In this document: in pieces, positions 11,201 to 19,475 of the stretch
How positions within the stretch are numbered: position 1 is the stretch's first letter
Layout of the letters: each line of letters starts with the position of its first letter
Assembly: GCA_049700195.1 (NCBI GenBank)
Contig: JBNAVY010000013.1
Span: 1-50,917, forward strand
From: JBNAVY01 sp049700195
Lineage (GTDB): Bacteria > Bacillota > Thermoanaerobacteria > Thermoanaerobacterales > Thermoanaerobacteraceae
DNA: 50,917 bases
Direction: 5' to 3'
Made by a program: the position numbers and the translations under genes
The notes under the pieces: model-generated
Seen by the model: the letters and a program-made list of their open reading frames with translations, nothing else
Told to the model about the DNA's origin: nothing
The model's database searches: none

Positions 11201-13939
11201 ATGAAGGGTATATTTACTGACCTTGTGATACTAAGTAGAGATAAAAGTGGTTATATACAACCCTTGCATGATAAAATAAGAGAGATAATTTCAGCAGGTT
11301 TTTCTCATGATATTCTTGAAAGGCATGGAGGAGTGTATTTATTACAGGAAATTAATTTAGAAGATGATGATATAATTTTATTAAACACAGTTGCTTCTTT
11401 AAAATTTGAACAAGGCAAAGGTTCTGTCTATGAGCAAATGACTATAGACATATTGCCACAGATTGGTCAGTTTAAAGAATTTAAGAATAAACATGTATAT
11501 AATGAAAAAGAAAAAGTTGAAGATTTTATAGTCGAATTTGATAACGGATATGGGGGTTTTGACATTGGACAGAAAGAATATCGTATTAAAATAGCTAAAG
11601 GTAGAACAACCCCAGCTCCATGGATAAATATTATATCTAATCCACAATTTGGATTTTATGTTACAGAATCTGGAGGTGGATATACTTGGGCTTTAAATAG
11701 TAGGGAAAATAAGCTAACACCATGGTATAATGACCCAATATTAGATATTCCCGGGGAAGTTATTTATGTAAGAGATGATGAAGATGGTTCGTTTTGGACA
11801 ATAACACCACTTCCTGCCGGGCAAGATGGTCCTTTTTATATAAATCATGGATTTGGATATACTACTTTCAAATCTATAAATAATGGTATTAAACAAGAAT
11901 TAGTCGTATTTGTACCAAAAGAAGGGTCTGTAAAAATTAATATTATAAAAATTAAGAATAATTCTAAGTATAGAAGAAAGCTTGCATTAGTTTATTATAT
12001 AAGACCTGTCATGGGTGTAAGTGATTATTATACTGCACCATATATAGTCACAGAATTTAATAAAGATATAAACATTATGAAAATCATGAATGTATATAGA
12101 GATGATTTTAACGGAAAAGTGATTTATGTTACTTCATCTGAAGAAATTGTTTCATTTACGGGGGACAGGATAGAGTTTTTTGGTAACAATGGAGATTTAT
12201 CAAATCCACAGGCAATGAAATTAAAAGATTTTTCAAGAAAAGTAGGTGCAGGCTATGATCCTTGTGCTGCAATAAAAGTAGAAATAGAATTAGATGAATT
12301 AGAAGAAAAAGAAATAACATTTTTATTAGGATATATTGGGATAAATGAAGATATAGAAAATGAAGTTAAAAAATACAAAGGAATAGAAACAGCCAAGACT
12401 CTGCTGCAGGAAGTCAGGTTGTTTTGGGAAGATATTTTAACTAAAATAATCGTTTCAACACCTGATAAATCATTTGATATACTTATTAATGGTTGGCTTT
12501 TATATCAGACTATATCATGTAGGTTGTGGGCAAGGTCTGCTTTTTATCAGGCAGGAGGTGCTTATGGATTTAGAGATCAATTGCAAGATTCAATGAACAT
12601 AGTCCATGTAATACCTGAATTTACAAAAAAGCAGATCTTAAATGCATGCGAGCACCAATATATAGAAGGAGATGTTCAACATTGGTGGCATCCTATAACA
12701 AATAAAGGGATAAGGACAAAGTTTTCAGATGATTTATTGTGGTTGCCTTTTGTTACTGCAGATTATATTTTAAAAACAAAAGATTATTCTTTACTTGAAA
12801 TAAAAACAAAATATCTTGAAGATAGACCTTTAGATGAAGAAGAGGAAGAAAGATATAATCAACCGAAAATATCTGATAAAGAAGGTACAGTTTATGAACA
12901 TTGCATAAAAGCGATAGACTATTCATTAAAATTTGGAGAACATGGTTTGCCTTTGATGGGGTCTGGCGACTGGAATGACGGAATGAATAAGGTAGGAAAC
13001 AAAGGAAAGGGAGAAAGTGTATGGTTAGGATGGTTTTTGTATAAGATACTAAAAGATTTCTCTATAATATGTAAAGATAAAGGTGATATATTAAGGTATA
13101 AAAAATATGAGGAGCAAGCTGAAAAAATTGCTAAAAATATAGAGAATTCATCATGGGATGGGAGCTGGTATGTAAGAGCATATTTTGATGATGGTACTCC
13201 TCTTGGTTGTGCTAATAACACTGAATGTAAAATAGACTCAATTGCACAATCGTGGGCTGTTATATCAGGAGCTGCTGAAAAAAATCGTGCTAAAGAAGCT
13301 ATGGAAGCTGTAAATAATTATCTAGTAAATGAAGAAGCTGGTATAATAAAGCTTTTAGCACCACCATTTGATAATGGTGAAATAAATCCTGGGTATATAA
13401 AAGGATATGCTCCAGGAGTAAGAGAGAATGGTGGACAATATACCCATGCAGCTATTTGGGTTATATTAGCTTATACAAAGCTTGGAGATGGTGATAAGGC
13501 ATGGAAACTTTATAACATGATAAATCCTATAAATCATACAAGAACACCTATTGAATGTGCAAAATATAAAGTTGAGCCATATGTAGTAGCAGCAGATGTT
13601 TATTCAGTAGAACCACATATAGGAAGGGGTGGATGGACTTGGTATACGGGTGCAGCAGGATGGATGTATCGTGTTGGAGTGGAAGATATTTTAGGTATAA
13701 AAAAATATGGTGATAATCTTAAAATCAATCCATGTATACCTAAAGATTGGAATGAATTTAAAGTTGAATACACCTATAAAGAAACAAAATATAAAATATA
13801 TGTCAAGAATCCAGAAAATATTAATCAAGGCATTAAGGAAGTATATGTTGACGGTAAACTTGAAAAAAATGATTTGATAGAGTTAATAAATGATAAAAAA
13901 GAACATAATGTTTTAGTGATAATGAAAAAAGAAGGTTAA
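5264..13939 (+). CDS. Cyclic beta-1,2-glucan synthase-like protein (GT84-GH189-GH94 architecture)
   Basis: A 2891-residue membrane protein. Order of parts: an N-terminal membrane helix (about 2-22); two more helices (about 428-475); a GT84-type glycosyltransferase with LDADTNLP (DxD at 643/645) and HRWTRGDWQ (790-798); further membrane helices between about 830 and 1005; a glucoamylase-like (GH189-type cyclisation) domain from about 1015 with EAADYTPE and MAHHQGM (1536-1542); then GH94-type beta-sandwich and (alpha/alpha)6 regions ending in GSGDWNDGMN (2566-2575), whose second Asp matches the GH94 general acid. The length fits the NdvB/Cgs family, including one I recall characterised from Thermoanaerobacter italicus. 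The expected product is cyclic beta-1,2-glucan made from UDP-glucose. A charged insert at about 1165-1345 looks coiled. TTG start, with AAAAGGAG upstream. Confidence 0.88.
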   Translation: MFNVIYIFIILIIILATIVYIFRKLHNKDEFISKDFNNVVLNSEEMEKYAAELAQNQSIIKKTRLSYMLIPRMNRSYNYIKAVYRNLSNNLKSSSEITKEDEWLLDNFYIIEEQVKEIRKNLSKGYYSGLPGLKNSFFKGYPRIYSIAFELVSHSDGKIDEKTILNFVKAYQTKAFLSSGEIWALSLMIRVALIENIKSFCEKLTEIHQLWFKADKAVDFLIAKEEIKYEDVKKIINENVNIIGKFPYHFVEHMLRKLRKEGDNSSKIIQYIDKVLIEYDTNIIEITERAHQMQATLQVSLGNAITSLKTVSTLDWAQIFEILSPVEQILRQDPDGTYPRMDFESRDYYRHEIERIAKSFDTSETFIAKKALECAKETANDNTKLNYMNHVGFYIIGKGKSIFENKLLNKKKGKNRIKKVIKSHMESFYIGLILLGLFLAELSIFVYVQNISKNSLIAVISIFASIIPVSEMVVELINWILLHIIKPTLIPKIELHHIPDNAATIIVVPALLPDYKRAKDLIKKLEVYYHANKEKNLYFAIVGDFKDGENSDEPQDKEIVDCALAEIKKLNKIYSLDGEDIFYYFHRRRLYNESQKRWMGWERKRGALIEFNELIFGSHSTSFNIISGDIEKLKKIKYVITLDADTNLPIDTAKKLIGTMLHPLNSAFVDKDSGIVVEGYGLLQPRISVSLESSNASLFSRIFAGNGGLDPYTTAVSDIYQDLFGEGIFTGKGIYDLNIFRSILKEMIPENTILSHDLLEGSFVRTGLLTDVELIDGYPSKYNSYIMRLHRWTRGDWQLLPYLSKKINNKKGDKIKNPLNLIAKYKIIDNLRRSLFAPMILILIFMGFSILPGRSFLWIMIAAVATLFPFILNIFDWILRFDFDINIEKHHRKILSNTRAALYQGILTFVFIPYQAYIMLDAIFRTIIRIYFTKKNLLEWVTADDMERKLSNDLKSFIKRMWPACLQGIVVVFLAGFLKPHDLKYAFVISMLWIISPYIAFYISKPIKEKKIYLNEEELNVLSKLALKTWTFFEDFVDEKENFLPPDNYQEDPPNGIAERTSPTNIGLYLLSVISARDLGFITTTEMYKRLKNTFDTIIKIEKWNGHLYNWYDTKTLEPLRPYYVSTVDSGNFIGYLITLQEALEEYLDKPLVETKFLSGLKTILITFKQECCKKQMILLEDMNNSSNVNIFKWKDLLEQINENIVVNSNDSKRVKNYIEKFLYEFDQLLIWTKFDEKLKNISCYDIFKENYNLFVESISIKSLKKTYEKYLAEIKKICLNESNNNDLKDHIEEVEKVIDKLKVYIKENTFILNTIKILIQETNFKLLFDEKRQLFSIGYNVEDEKLTKSYYDLLASEARQASFIAIAKREIDKKHWFKLGRMLTSEGGYKGLVSWSGTMFEYFMPLLIMKNYNNSLFDETYTFVVEVQKKYAKKLNIPWGISESGFYAFDINLNYQYKAFGVPNLGLKRGLSFDKVIAPYSTLLALNTDSKAVIDNIKYLKDEGLEGKYGFYEAADYTPERISFNKRKALIKSFMAHHQGMSFVALNNFFNDNIMQERFHKSPMIKAAEILLQEKVPSFTKITREVKEVIGKIDKERKEEDFIRVLGKPKNVLPEVHVLSNGKYSVMITDRGTGYSKKGDIFLTRWRNDIKQDFGTLIFIQNINSNNVWSLTYAPFYDDEEIYKVNFSSDKVEFLKKVGNIDSHMEIIVSPDDNAEIRKITIKNNSKQPRIIEVTSFSEVCLSELDSDLAHPAFNKLFIRTVFLKDKDSILVCRRPRSAESKKLWALHSVFVRKGETIGNTQFETDRSKFIGRGRNLSSPAALDIDQPLSNTEGNVLDPIMSLRKRIKLMPGQSGEIIYVTAIAENYEEVLKIIDKYKDEKATDRAFEMAWTRSRVELSYLNLKAKELGLFQKMLTHILFISPQRKLREDMILKNNKGQTRLWAFGISGDLPIVLIEIESQEGIDLIRQLLKAHEYWRMKGIFTDLVILSRDKSGYIQPLHDKIREIISAGFSHDILERHGGVYLLQEINLEDDDIILLNTVASLKFEQGKGSVYEQMTIDILPQIGQFKEFKNKHVYNEKEKVEDFIVEFDNGYGGFDIGQKEYRIKIAKGRTTPAPWINIISNPQFGFYVTESGGGYTWALNSRENKLTPWYNDPILDIPGEVIYVRDDEDGSFWTITPLPAGQDGPFYINHGFGYTTFKSINNGIKQELVVFVPKEGSVKINIIKIKNNSKYRRKLALVYYIRPVMGVSDYYTAPYIVTEFNKDINIMKIMNVYRDDFNGKVIYVTSSEEIVSFTGDRIEFFGNNGDLSNPQAMKLKDFSRKVGAGYDPCAAIKVEIELDELEEKEITFLLGYIGINEDIENEVKKYKGIETAKTLLQEVRLFWEDILTKIIVSTPDKSFDILINGWLLYQTISCRLWARSAFYQAGGAYGFRDQLQDSMNIVHVIPEFTKKQILNACEHQYIEGDVQHWWHPITNKGIRTKFSDDLLWLPFVTADYILKTKDYSLLEIKTKYLEDRPLDEEEEERYNQPKISDKEGTVYEHCIKAIDYSLKFGEHGLPLMGSGDWNDGMNKVGNKGKGESVWLGWFLYKILKDFSIICKDKGDILRYKKYEEQAEKIAKNIENSSWDGSWYVRAYFDDGTPLGCANNTECKIDSIAQSWAVISGAAEKNRAKEAMEAVNNYLVNEEAGIIKLLAPPFDNGEINPGYIKGYAPGVRENGGQYTHAAIWVILAYTKLGDGDKAWKLYNMINPINHTRTPIECAKYKVEPYVVAADVYSVEPHIGRGGWTWYTGAAGWMYRVGVEDILGIKKYGDNLKINPCIPKDWNEFKVEYTYKETKYKIYVKNPENINQGIKEVYVDGKLEKNDLIELINDKKEHNVLVIMKKEG

Positions 13940-13962
13940 ATTCAAAAGAATTTAACCTTCTT
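13929..13962 (+). terminator. Strong hairpin overlapping the end of the glucan synthase gene
   Basis: AAGAAGGTTAAATTC pairs perfectly (15 bp) with its complement around an AAAA loop. The stop codon (13937-13939) is inside the left arm. No proper T tract follows (AATGTTT), so it may act as a 3' RNA stabiliser or a weak terminator. Confidence 0.65.
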
Positions 13963-14012
13963 AATGTTTAAAAGAATTTTGAGTAATTTTAATTAAAATT
14001 AAAAATCCATAC

Positions 14013-14041
14013 TTGACATACATTATTATTTAAGATAAAAT
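14013..14041 (+). promoter_or_regulatory. Sigma-A promoter of the his operon
   Basis: TTGACA at 14013-14018 is followed after 17 bases by TAAAAT at 14036-14041, about 60 bases before the hisZ ATG. Spacing is ideal and the -35 is perfect. Confidence 0.85.
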
Positions 14042-14060
14042 AATAAAAGTACATTTTATT
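14023..14060 (+). promoter_or_regulatory. Two AT-rich dyads at the his promoter (possible operator)
   Basis: TTATTATTT (14023-14031) and AAATAATAA (14038-14046) form a 9-bp dyad over the -10. AATAAAA (14042-14048) and TTTTATT (14054-14060) form a second one over the transcription start. Their position suits repressor binding, but AT-rich DNA makes dyads easily and no known operator is recognised. The leader is too short for a T-box. Confidence 0.35.
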
Positions 14061-14102
14061 ACTTTATCACGTTACAATAATAAAATATTAAGGGGTGTTT
14101 TA

Positions 14103-15245
14103 ATGATATTTTTGCCTGACGGAGTACAAGATTTTCTTCCTGATGAGTATGCAATAAAACATGCAGTTGAAGAAAAGATAAGAAAAACTTTTATAAGTTT
14201 TGGATATAAAGATATTATGCCTCCAACTTTTGAATATAGTAGTAATTTTTCAGTTTTATTTGATGAAAATAATTTATATAGATTTTTTGATAAAAAAGGT
14301 AATATTCTTGCTCTAAGACCTGATGTTACAAGTCAGATAGGAAGAATTGTCTCTACAAAATTAAAAGATAAATATCCAATAAAGTTATGTTATGTTGCAA
14401 ATGTATTTAGATATGAAGATACACAATCAGGGAAAATGAGGGAGTTTACTCAAGCTGGAGTTGAGCTGATTGGCCTAAACCAAGAAGAATCTGATGCAGA
14501 AGTTATTGCACTTTCTATTGAAGCACTAAGAACTTTAGGATTGAAAGATTTTAAAGTGGAGATTGGACAAGCTCAGATTTTTAATGGAATAATTGAAAAT
14601 ATTAATCTTGGTAAAGAAGAAACAATTCAGTTAAGAGAGTTTTTAGAACAGAAAAACCAGTCAGCTATAGAAACCTTTATAAAAGAAAAAAAAATTAAAG
14701 ATGATAAAGCGCGACTTTTAATTGAATTGCCACTGTTATTTGGAGATGAGAATATAATTTTAAAAGTTAAAAAATTATACAATATACCAAAACTAAATGA
14801 TTCATTAGATTATCTGTTGAAAGTATATAAAATATTAAAAGATTTTGGATTAAGTAAATATATAAGTTTTGACTTGGGTATGGTTCAAAATCTTAATTAT
14901 TATACAGGAATTATATTTAGATGTTTTATTAAGGGAATTGGGTATGCAATTTATACTGGAGGAAGATACGACAATCTGCTAAGTGTATATGGTAAAAATA
15001 TTCCGGCGACAGGTTTTGCAATAAGTATAGAAAGAGTTATGTTAGCTCTAAAAAAACAAAATATAGAAATACTTAATAAAGTTCCAAAAGTATTAATTAA
15101 ATATGAAGAAAAAGCAAGAGATAATGCTTATAGTAAAGCATTGGATTTAAGAGTACATGGTAAAATTGTTGAGATATATTCAATTAATAGAAGTTTTAAT
15201 ATTTTTGAAGATGATTTTGATGAAATTATATATTTGGAGGAATAA
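14103..15245 (+). CDS. hisZ: ATP phosphoribosyltransferase regulatory subunit
   Basis: A 380-residue histidyl-tRNA synthetase paralog that lacks the anticodon-binding role and is needed for activity of the short HisG. Class II-like motifs are visible: LRPDVTSQIGRI, then FRYEDTQSGKMREFTQAG (motif-2 region), and a later TGGRYDNLL block. It is the first gene of the his operon and is followed at once by hisG, exactly the pairing the HisZ/short-HisG system requires. The ATG follows AAGGGGTG. A true HisRS would be longer and carry the C-terminal anticodon domain. Confidence 0.95.
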   Translation: MIFLPDGVQDFLPDEYAIKHAVEEKIRKTFISFGYKDIMPPTFEYSSNFSVLFDENNLYRFFDKKGNILALRPDVTSQIGRIVSTKLKDKYPIKLCYVANVFRYEDTQSGKMREFTQAGVELIGLNQEESDAEVIALSIEALRTLGLKDFKVEIGQAQIFNGIIENINLGKEETIQLREFLEQKNQSAIETFIKEKKIKDDKARLLIELPLLFGDENIILKVKKLYNIPKLNDSLDYLLKVYKILKDFGLSKYISFDLGMVQNLNYYTGIIFRCFIKGIGYAIYTGGRYDNLLSVYGKNIPATGFAISIERVMLALKKQNIEILNKVPKVLIKYEEKARDNAYSKALDLRVHGKIVEIYSINRSFNIFEDDFDEIIYLEE

Positions 15246-15246
15246 A

Positions 15247-15870
15247 ATGGAGATTATTTCGGTAGCACTTCCAAAAGGTAGAATGGCAGATACATCTATA
15301 GAATTATTTGAAAAGGCAATGCTAACAAATAAAATATTAAAAGAAAATTCGAGAAAACTTGTTTTTAATGATTTTGAAAATTTTATAAAGTTTATGCTTG
15401 TAAAGCCTACAGATGTACCGACATATGTTGAACATGGTGCAGCTGACTTAGGAATTTGCGGAAAAGATATAATTTTGGAGAATAAAAAAGATTTTTATGA
15501 AGTCTTAAATTTGGGTTTTGGATTTTGTAAAATGGTTGTTGCAGGGCCTAAAGAGGCAAAAATTAGTTTTCTTACAAATAAAAGAGTTGCTACTAAGTTT
15601 CCTAATATTGCAGAGAATTTTTTTAAGAAAAAAGGAGAAAACGTAGAAATAATAAAGCTGAATGGTTCTGTTGAACTTGCCCCTATTGTGGGTTTAGCAG
15701 AAGTTATAGTTGATATTGTAGAAACTGGTAATACCTTAAAAGAAAATGGACTTGTGATTATAGAAGAAATATTTTCTTCTACAGCAGAACTGATTGTAAA
15801 TAAAGCTAGTCTTAAAACAAAGAGTCAAAGAATAAGAGATATAATAATAAAGCTTAAAGAAGTATTATAA
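15247..15870 (+). CDS. hisG: ATP phosphoribosyltransferase, short form
   Basis: A 207-residue catalytic subunit of the first histidine-pathway step (ATP + PRPP to phosphoribosyl-ATP). ALPKGRMAD near the N-terminus and VDIVETGNTLKENGL (PRPP-binding region) are typical. The short form lacks the C-terminal histidine-binding domain, so feedback control passes through HisZ. ATG at 15247 is chosen because GGAGG is at 15236-15240; the longer open frame upstream runs into hisZ. It starts one base after the hisZ stop, indicating tight coupling. Confidence 0.96.
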   Translation: MEIISVALPKGRMADTSIELFEKAMLTNKILKENSRKLVFNDFENFIKFMLVKPTDVPTYVEHGAADLGICGKDIILENKKDFYEVLNLGFGFCKMVVAGPKEAKISFLTNKRVATKFPNIAENFFKKKGENVEIIKLNGSVELAPIVGLAEVIVDIVETGNTLKENGLVIIEEIFSSTAELIVNKASLKTKSQRIRDIIIKLKEVL

Positions 15871-15893
15871 ATTGTTTTAAAAGGAGATTCGCT

Positions 15894-17177
15894 ATGATTA
15901 AAATATTTGATTTTCGAAAGGGAATTGACAATGGTATTTTACAAAAGATTCACAACAGAAGTAAATTAGAGAATAGAGAGATAGCAAAAAAAGTGGAAGA
16001 AATAATTTCAAACGTAAGAGAGAGAAAAGACAAGGCATTATATGAGTTTACTTATATGTTTGATGGAATAAACCTTGATAAAAGTACTGTAAAAGTTACA
16101 AAAGAGGAAATAAAAAATGCTTATAAAGAAGTGGAAGAAGAATTTTTAAAAGGGATTGACAAAGCTATCAAAAATATAACAGAATTTCATGAAAAGCAAA
16201 AACAGTCTACATGGATGGATTTTAAAGAGGAAATATTTTATGGGCAAATAATAAGGCCTCTTTCTCAAGTTGGCATTTATGTTCCGGGGGGAACTGCTGC
16301 ATATCCATCTTCAGTTTTGATGAATGGAATACCTGCTAAAGTTGCAGGTGTTGAAAGAATAGTGATGGTTTCACCTGCTGGCAAAAAAGGTTTAAACCCT
16401 TATGTATTAGTGGCTGCAGACAAAATAGGAATAGAGGATATATATAAAGTTGGAGGTGCACAGGCTGTTGCAGCTTTGGCTTTTGGTACAGATTCAATCC
16501 CTAAGGTGGATAAAATTGTAGGTCCAGGCAATATATATGTTGCAATGGCCAAAAAAGCTCTTTACGGACATGTAGATATTGACATGGTTGCAGGACCCAG
16601 TGAAGTTTTGATAATAGCAGATGAAAATTCAAATCCAGGTTTTATTGCTGCAGATATGCTTTCACAGGCAGAACATGACATAATGGCATCTTCAATACTT
16701 GTAACCACATCTTTGGAGGTTTCGCAACAAGTAAAAACAGAAATTGAAAGGCAAATTGGATATCTTGAAAGGAAAGAAATAATTGAAAAGTCTTTAAAAA
16801 ATTTCGGTGCGATAATTGTTGTAAACAACTTAAAAGAAGCAATTGATATTGCAGATGATATAGCTCCAGAACATTTAGAACTTAATATTTCCAATGCCTT
16901 TGAGATAATTGGCAAAATCAAAAATGCAGGAGCAGTCTTTGTGGGAGAATATTCCCCAGAACCCTTAGGTGATTACCTTGCTGGCCCTAACCATGTACTA
17001 CCTACCAGTGGAACAGCAAGGTTTTTCTCTCCTCTTTCTGTTTCAGACTTTATCAAAAAGATGAATATTCTTTATTATTCTAAAGATTCTTTAGAAGAGG
17101 TAAAAGAGGATGTAATTACTTTAGCAAATTCAGAAGGGCTTACCGCCCATGCTAATTCTATAAAAGTGAGGTTTTAA
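15894..17177 (+). CDS. hisD: Histidinol dehydrogenase
   Basis: A 427-residue Zn2+- and NAD-dependent enzyme catalysing the last two oxidations, histidinol to histidine. Motifs seen are YVPGGTAAYPSS, GPGNIYVAMAKK, LSQAEHD (metal/active-site Gln and His), APEHLEL (catalytic Glu-His) and LAGPNHVLPTSGTARF. Length is standard. AAAAGGAG precedes the ATG. Two hand-counted 60-base rows in hisC and hisB downstream are richer in G+C than one in hisG, possibly marking a mosaic operon. Confidence 0.97.
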   Translation: MIKIFDFRKGIDNGILQKIHNRSKLENREIAKKVEEIISNVRERKDKALYEFTYMFDGINLDKSTVKVTKEEIKNAYKEVEEEFLKGIDKAIKNITEFHEKQKQSTWMDFKEEIFYGQIIRPLSQVGIYVPGGTAAYPSSVLMNGIPAKVAGVERIVMVSPAGKKGLNPYVLVAADKIGIEDIYKVGGAQAVAALAFGTDSIPKVDKIVGPGNIYVAMAKKALYGHVDIDMVAGPSEVLIIADENSNPGFIAADMLSQAEHDIMASSILVTTSLEVSQQVKTEIERQIGYLERKEIIEKSLKNFGAIIVVNNLKEAIDIADDIAPEHLELNISNAFEIIGKIKNAGAVFVGEYSPEPLGDYLAGPNHVLPTSGTARFFSPLSVSDFIKKMNILYYSKDSLEEVKEDVITLANSEGLTAHANSIKVRF

Positions 17178-17178
17178 A

Positions 17179-18234
17179 ATGATTGAGAATCTGGTGAGAG
17201 AAGAAATTAAGGGATTTAAAAATTATGAAGTGCACAGTATTCCTTACAGATATAAGATGGATGCAAATGAAACGCCTTTTGAACTTCCTGAAGAAGTGAT
17301 AAAAAATATTCAAGAAATTATAAAATATTCCCAAGTAAATGTATATCCAGACCCTAATGCAGAAAAGTTAAAAGAAGAATTGGCACGATATTTAAAAGTA
17401 GTGCCTGCAAACTTATTTGTAGGAAATGGCTCGGATGAGATAATACACCTTATTATGCTGGCTTTTGTTAACAAAGGTGATGTAGTAGCATATCCTCATC
17501 CTTCTTTTGCTATGTACAGTGTATACAGCAAAATAGCAGGAGCCGTTGAAATACCTGTAGAATTAGAAGAAGATTATACTTATGATGTGGGCAGCTTCAC
17601 GGAAGTTATAGAAAAATATCAGCCTAAATTAATCTTTTTGTGCAACCCAAATAATCCAACAGGAAGTGTTATAGAAAGAGAAGATATAATTAAAATAATA
17701 CAAAAGAGCAATGGAATTGTAGTTGTTGACGAAGCTTATTTTGAATTTTACGGTAATACGATTGTTGATGCTATAAATAAATTTGAGAACTTAATTGTTT
17801 TAAGAACCTTATCAAAGGCTTTTGGACTTGCCGGTTTGAGAGTGGGATATGCTGTAGCTGACGAGAATATTTTAAAGTATTTAAACCTTGTGAAATCACC
17901 TTATAACATTAACTCTTTATCTCAGGTAACAGCTTTGAAAGTTTTAAAAACAGATATTTTGAAAGAAAGAATTAACTACATTTTAGAAGAAAGAGAGCGT
18001 CTTATAAAAGAGCTAAGCAAAATCTCTGGCGTTAAAGTTTATCCCTCAAAAACGAATTTTATATTGGTAAAATTCAAAGATGCAGATTATGTGTACAAAG
18101 GGCTTTTAGAAAGAGGAATTTTGGTGAGGGATTTTTCTAAATTAGAAGGGCTTGAAGGAGCTTTAAGGATAACAGTAAGTAGCCGAGAAGCTAATGATTA
18201 TTTAATAAATGGGTTAAAGGAGTTATTGCCATGA
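17179..18234 (+). CDS. hisC: Histidinol-phosphate aminotransferase
   Basis: A 351-residue class I/II PLP aminotransferase that converts imidazole acetol phosphate to histidinol phosphate. Seen are MDANETPFELP near the N-terminus, CNPNNPTGS, VVDEAYFEF and the PLP-lysine block RTLSKAFGLAGLRVGY. It starts two bases after hisD and overlaps hisB by four bases (ATGA), so translation is coupled. Related aminotransferases may accept aromatic substrates, but the operon position settles the role. Confidence 0.96.
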   Translation: MIENLVREEIKGFKNYEVHSIPYRYKMDANETPFELPEEVIKNIQEIIKYSQVNVYPDPNAEKLKEELARYLKVVPANLFVGNGSDEIIHLIMLAFVNKGDVVAYPHPSFAMYSVYSKIAGAVEIPVELEEDYTYDVGSFTEVIEKYQPKLIFLCNPNNPTGSVIEREDIIKIIQKSNGIVVVDEAYFEFYGNTIVDAINKFENLIVLRTLSKAFGLAGLRVGYAVADENILKYLNLVKSPYNINSLSQVTALKVLKTDILKERINYILEERERLIKELSKISGVKVYPSKTNFILVKFKDADYVYKGLLERGILVRDFSKLEGLEGALRITVSSREANDYLINGLKELLP

Positions 18235-18815
18235 GGAAGGCGGAATTTAAAAGAAAAACTAAAGAGACGGATATATACGTTGAACTTAATATTGACGGGA
18301 AAGGAAATTATGACATAGCTACAGGAATAGGTTTTTTTGACCACATGCTTTCTTTGTTTGCCAGGCATGGACTTTTTGATTTAAAAGTTGTGGCAAAAGG
18401 AGATTTAGAGGTAGACACTCATCACACTGTTGAAGACATAGGTATTGTATTGGGTAATGCTTTTTTAAAGGCTGTAGGCGATAAAAAATCTATTAAGAGG
18501 TTTAGTACTTTTTATGTACCCATGGACGAAGCCTTAGTGAGAGTTTGTGTAGATATAAGTGGAAGGCCTTTTTTATATTGTGATTTGCCTTTAAAAGCTG
18601 AAAGAGTCGGGAATTTTGAAACGGAAAATGTGGAGGAATTTTTGAGAGCCGTTGCTTACAACTTTGGCATTACAATGCATGTAGAGCTTTTGCATGGAGG
18701 TAATACGCATCACATTATAGAGGCAACTTTTAAAGCACTAGGGAGGGCTATTGATGAAGCGTTAAAGATAGATGAAAGGGTAGAAGGGATACCATCTACT
18801 AAAGGGATTTTATAA
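18231..18815 (+). CDS. hisB: Imidazoleglycerol-phosphate dehydratase
   Basis: A 194-residue monofunctional dehydratase. The two metal-binding His clusters are DTHHTVED (near residue 64) and GGNTHHIIEATFKALGRA near the C-terminus, with GFFDHML at the N-terminus. There is no phosphatase domain, so histidinol-phosphate phosphatase must be encoded elsewhere; none is in this window. The ATG overlaps the hisC stop, and GGAGTTATTGCC upstream lies within hisC. Confidence 0.97.
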   Translation: MRKAEFKRKTKETDIYVELNIDGKGNYDIATGIGFFDHMLSLFARHGLFDLKVVAKGDLEVDTHHTVEDIGIVLGNAFLKAVGDKKSIKRFSTFYVPMDEALVRVCVDISGRPFLYCDLPLKAERVGNFETENVEEFLRAVAYNFGITMHVELLHGGNTHHIIEATFKALGRAIDEALKIDERVEGIPSTKGIL

Positions 18816-18863
18816 AGAAACAGTTTTATACTTTATACGTAATTTAAGTGAGGCGGTGGAAAA

Positions 18864-19475
18864 TTGATAGGGATTATTGACTATGGAATGGGAAATTTAA
18901 GAAGTGTAGAAAAAGCATTTAAATACGTAGGCTATGAGGCAAAAATTATAAAAGATGCAGCTTCAGTAAAAGAGACTAATGCATTAGTTCTTCCTGGAGT
19001 AGGTGCTTTTCCTGATGCGATTAAAACTCTTATAAAAACTGACATGTTTGAAGAAATAAAAAGACAGATAGACAAAGGTAAGTTGTTTATGGGGATATGT
19101 TTAGGGATGCAGCTTTTATTTGAAAAAGGTTTTGAGATAGAAGAAACTGATGGATTTAAGATTTTTAAAGGGCAAGTAATTAAACTTCCGAAAAATAATA
19201 AAATTCCTCACATGGGATGGAATAGTCTCGAAATAAAAAGAGAAACTCCACTTCTTAAAGGAGTGGAGAATGGAGATTATGCGTATTTTGTTCATTCTTA
19301 TTATATAGCCAACAACGAAGAAAATTATGTGTATGCAGTGACTGATTATGGTGTTCAGATACCTGCAGTTATAATTAAAGATAATGTTTTTTCTTGTCAA
19401 TTTCATCCTGAGAAGAGCGGAAAAGTGGGACTTAAAATTTTGAAAAATTTTGGAGAGATGGCAAAATGGTTTTAA
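18864..19475 (+). CDS. hisH: Imidazole glycerol phosphate synthase, glutamine amidotransferase subunit
   Basis: A 203-residue class I glutaminase that feeds ammonia to HisF. The nucleophile is in GICLGMQLL (Cys79), and the His-Glu pair is in QFHPEKSG near the C-terminus. The start is TTG at 18864, read as IIDYGMGNLRS and preceded by GAGGCGG. It overlaps hisA by ten bases. A 48-base gap separates it from hisB, with no obvious promoter or terminator. Confidence 0.96.
   Translation: MIGIIDYGMGNLRSVEKAFKYVGYEAKIIKDAASVKETNALVLPGVGAFPDAIKTLIKTDMFEEIKRQIDKGKLFMGICLGMQLLFEKGFEIEETDGFKIFKGQVIKLPKNNKIPHMGWNSLEIKRETPLLKGVENGDYAYFVHSYYIANNEENYVYAVTDYGVQIPAVIIKDNVFSCQFHPEKSGKVGLKILKNFGEMAKWF

Noticed and set aside
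14042..14102. T-box or histidine attenuator before hisZ
   Set aside because: The leader is only about 60 bases, with no T-box sequence, no terminator and no His-rich leader peptide.
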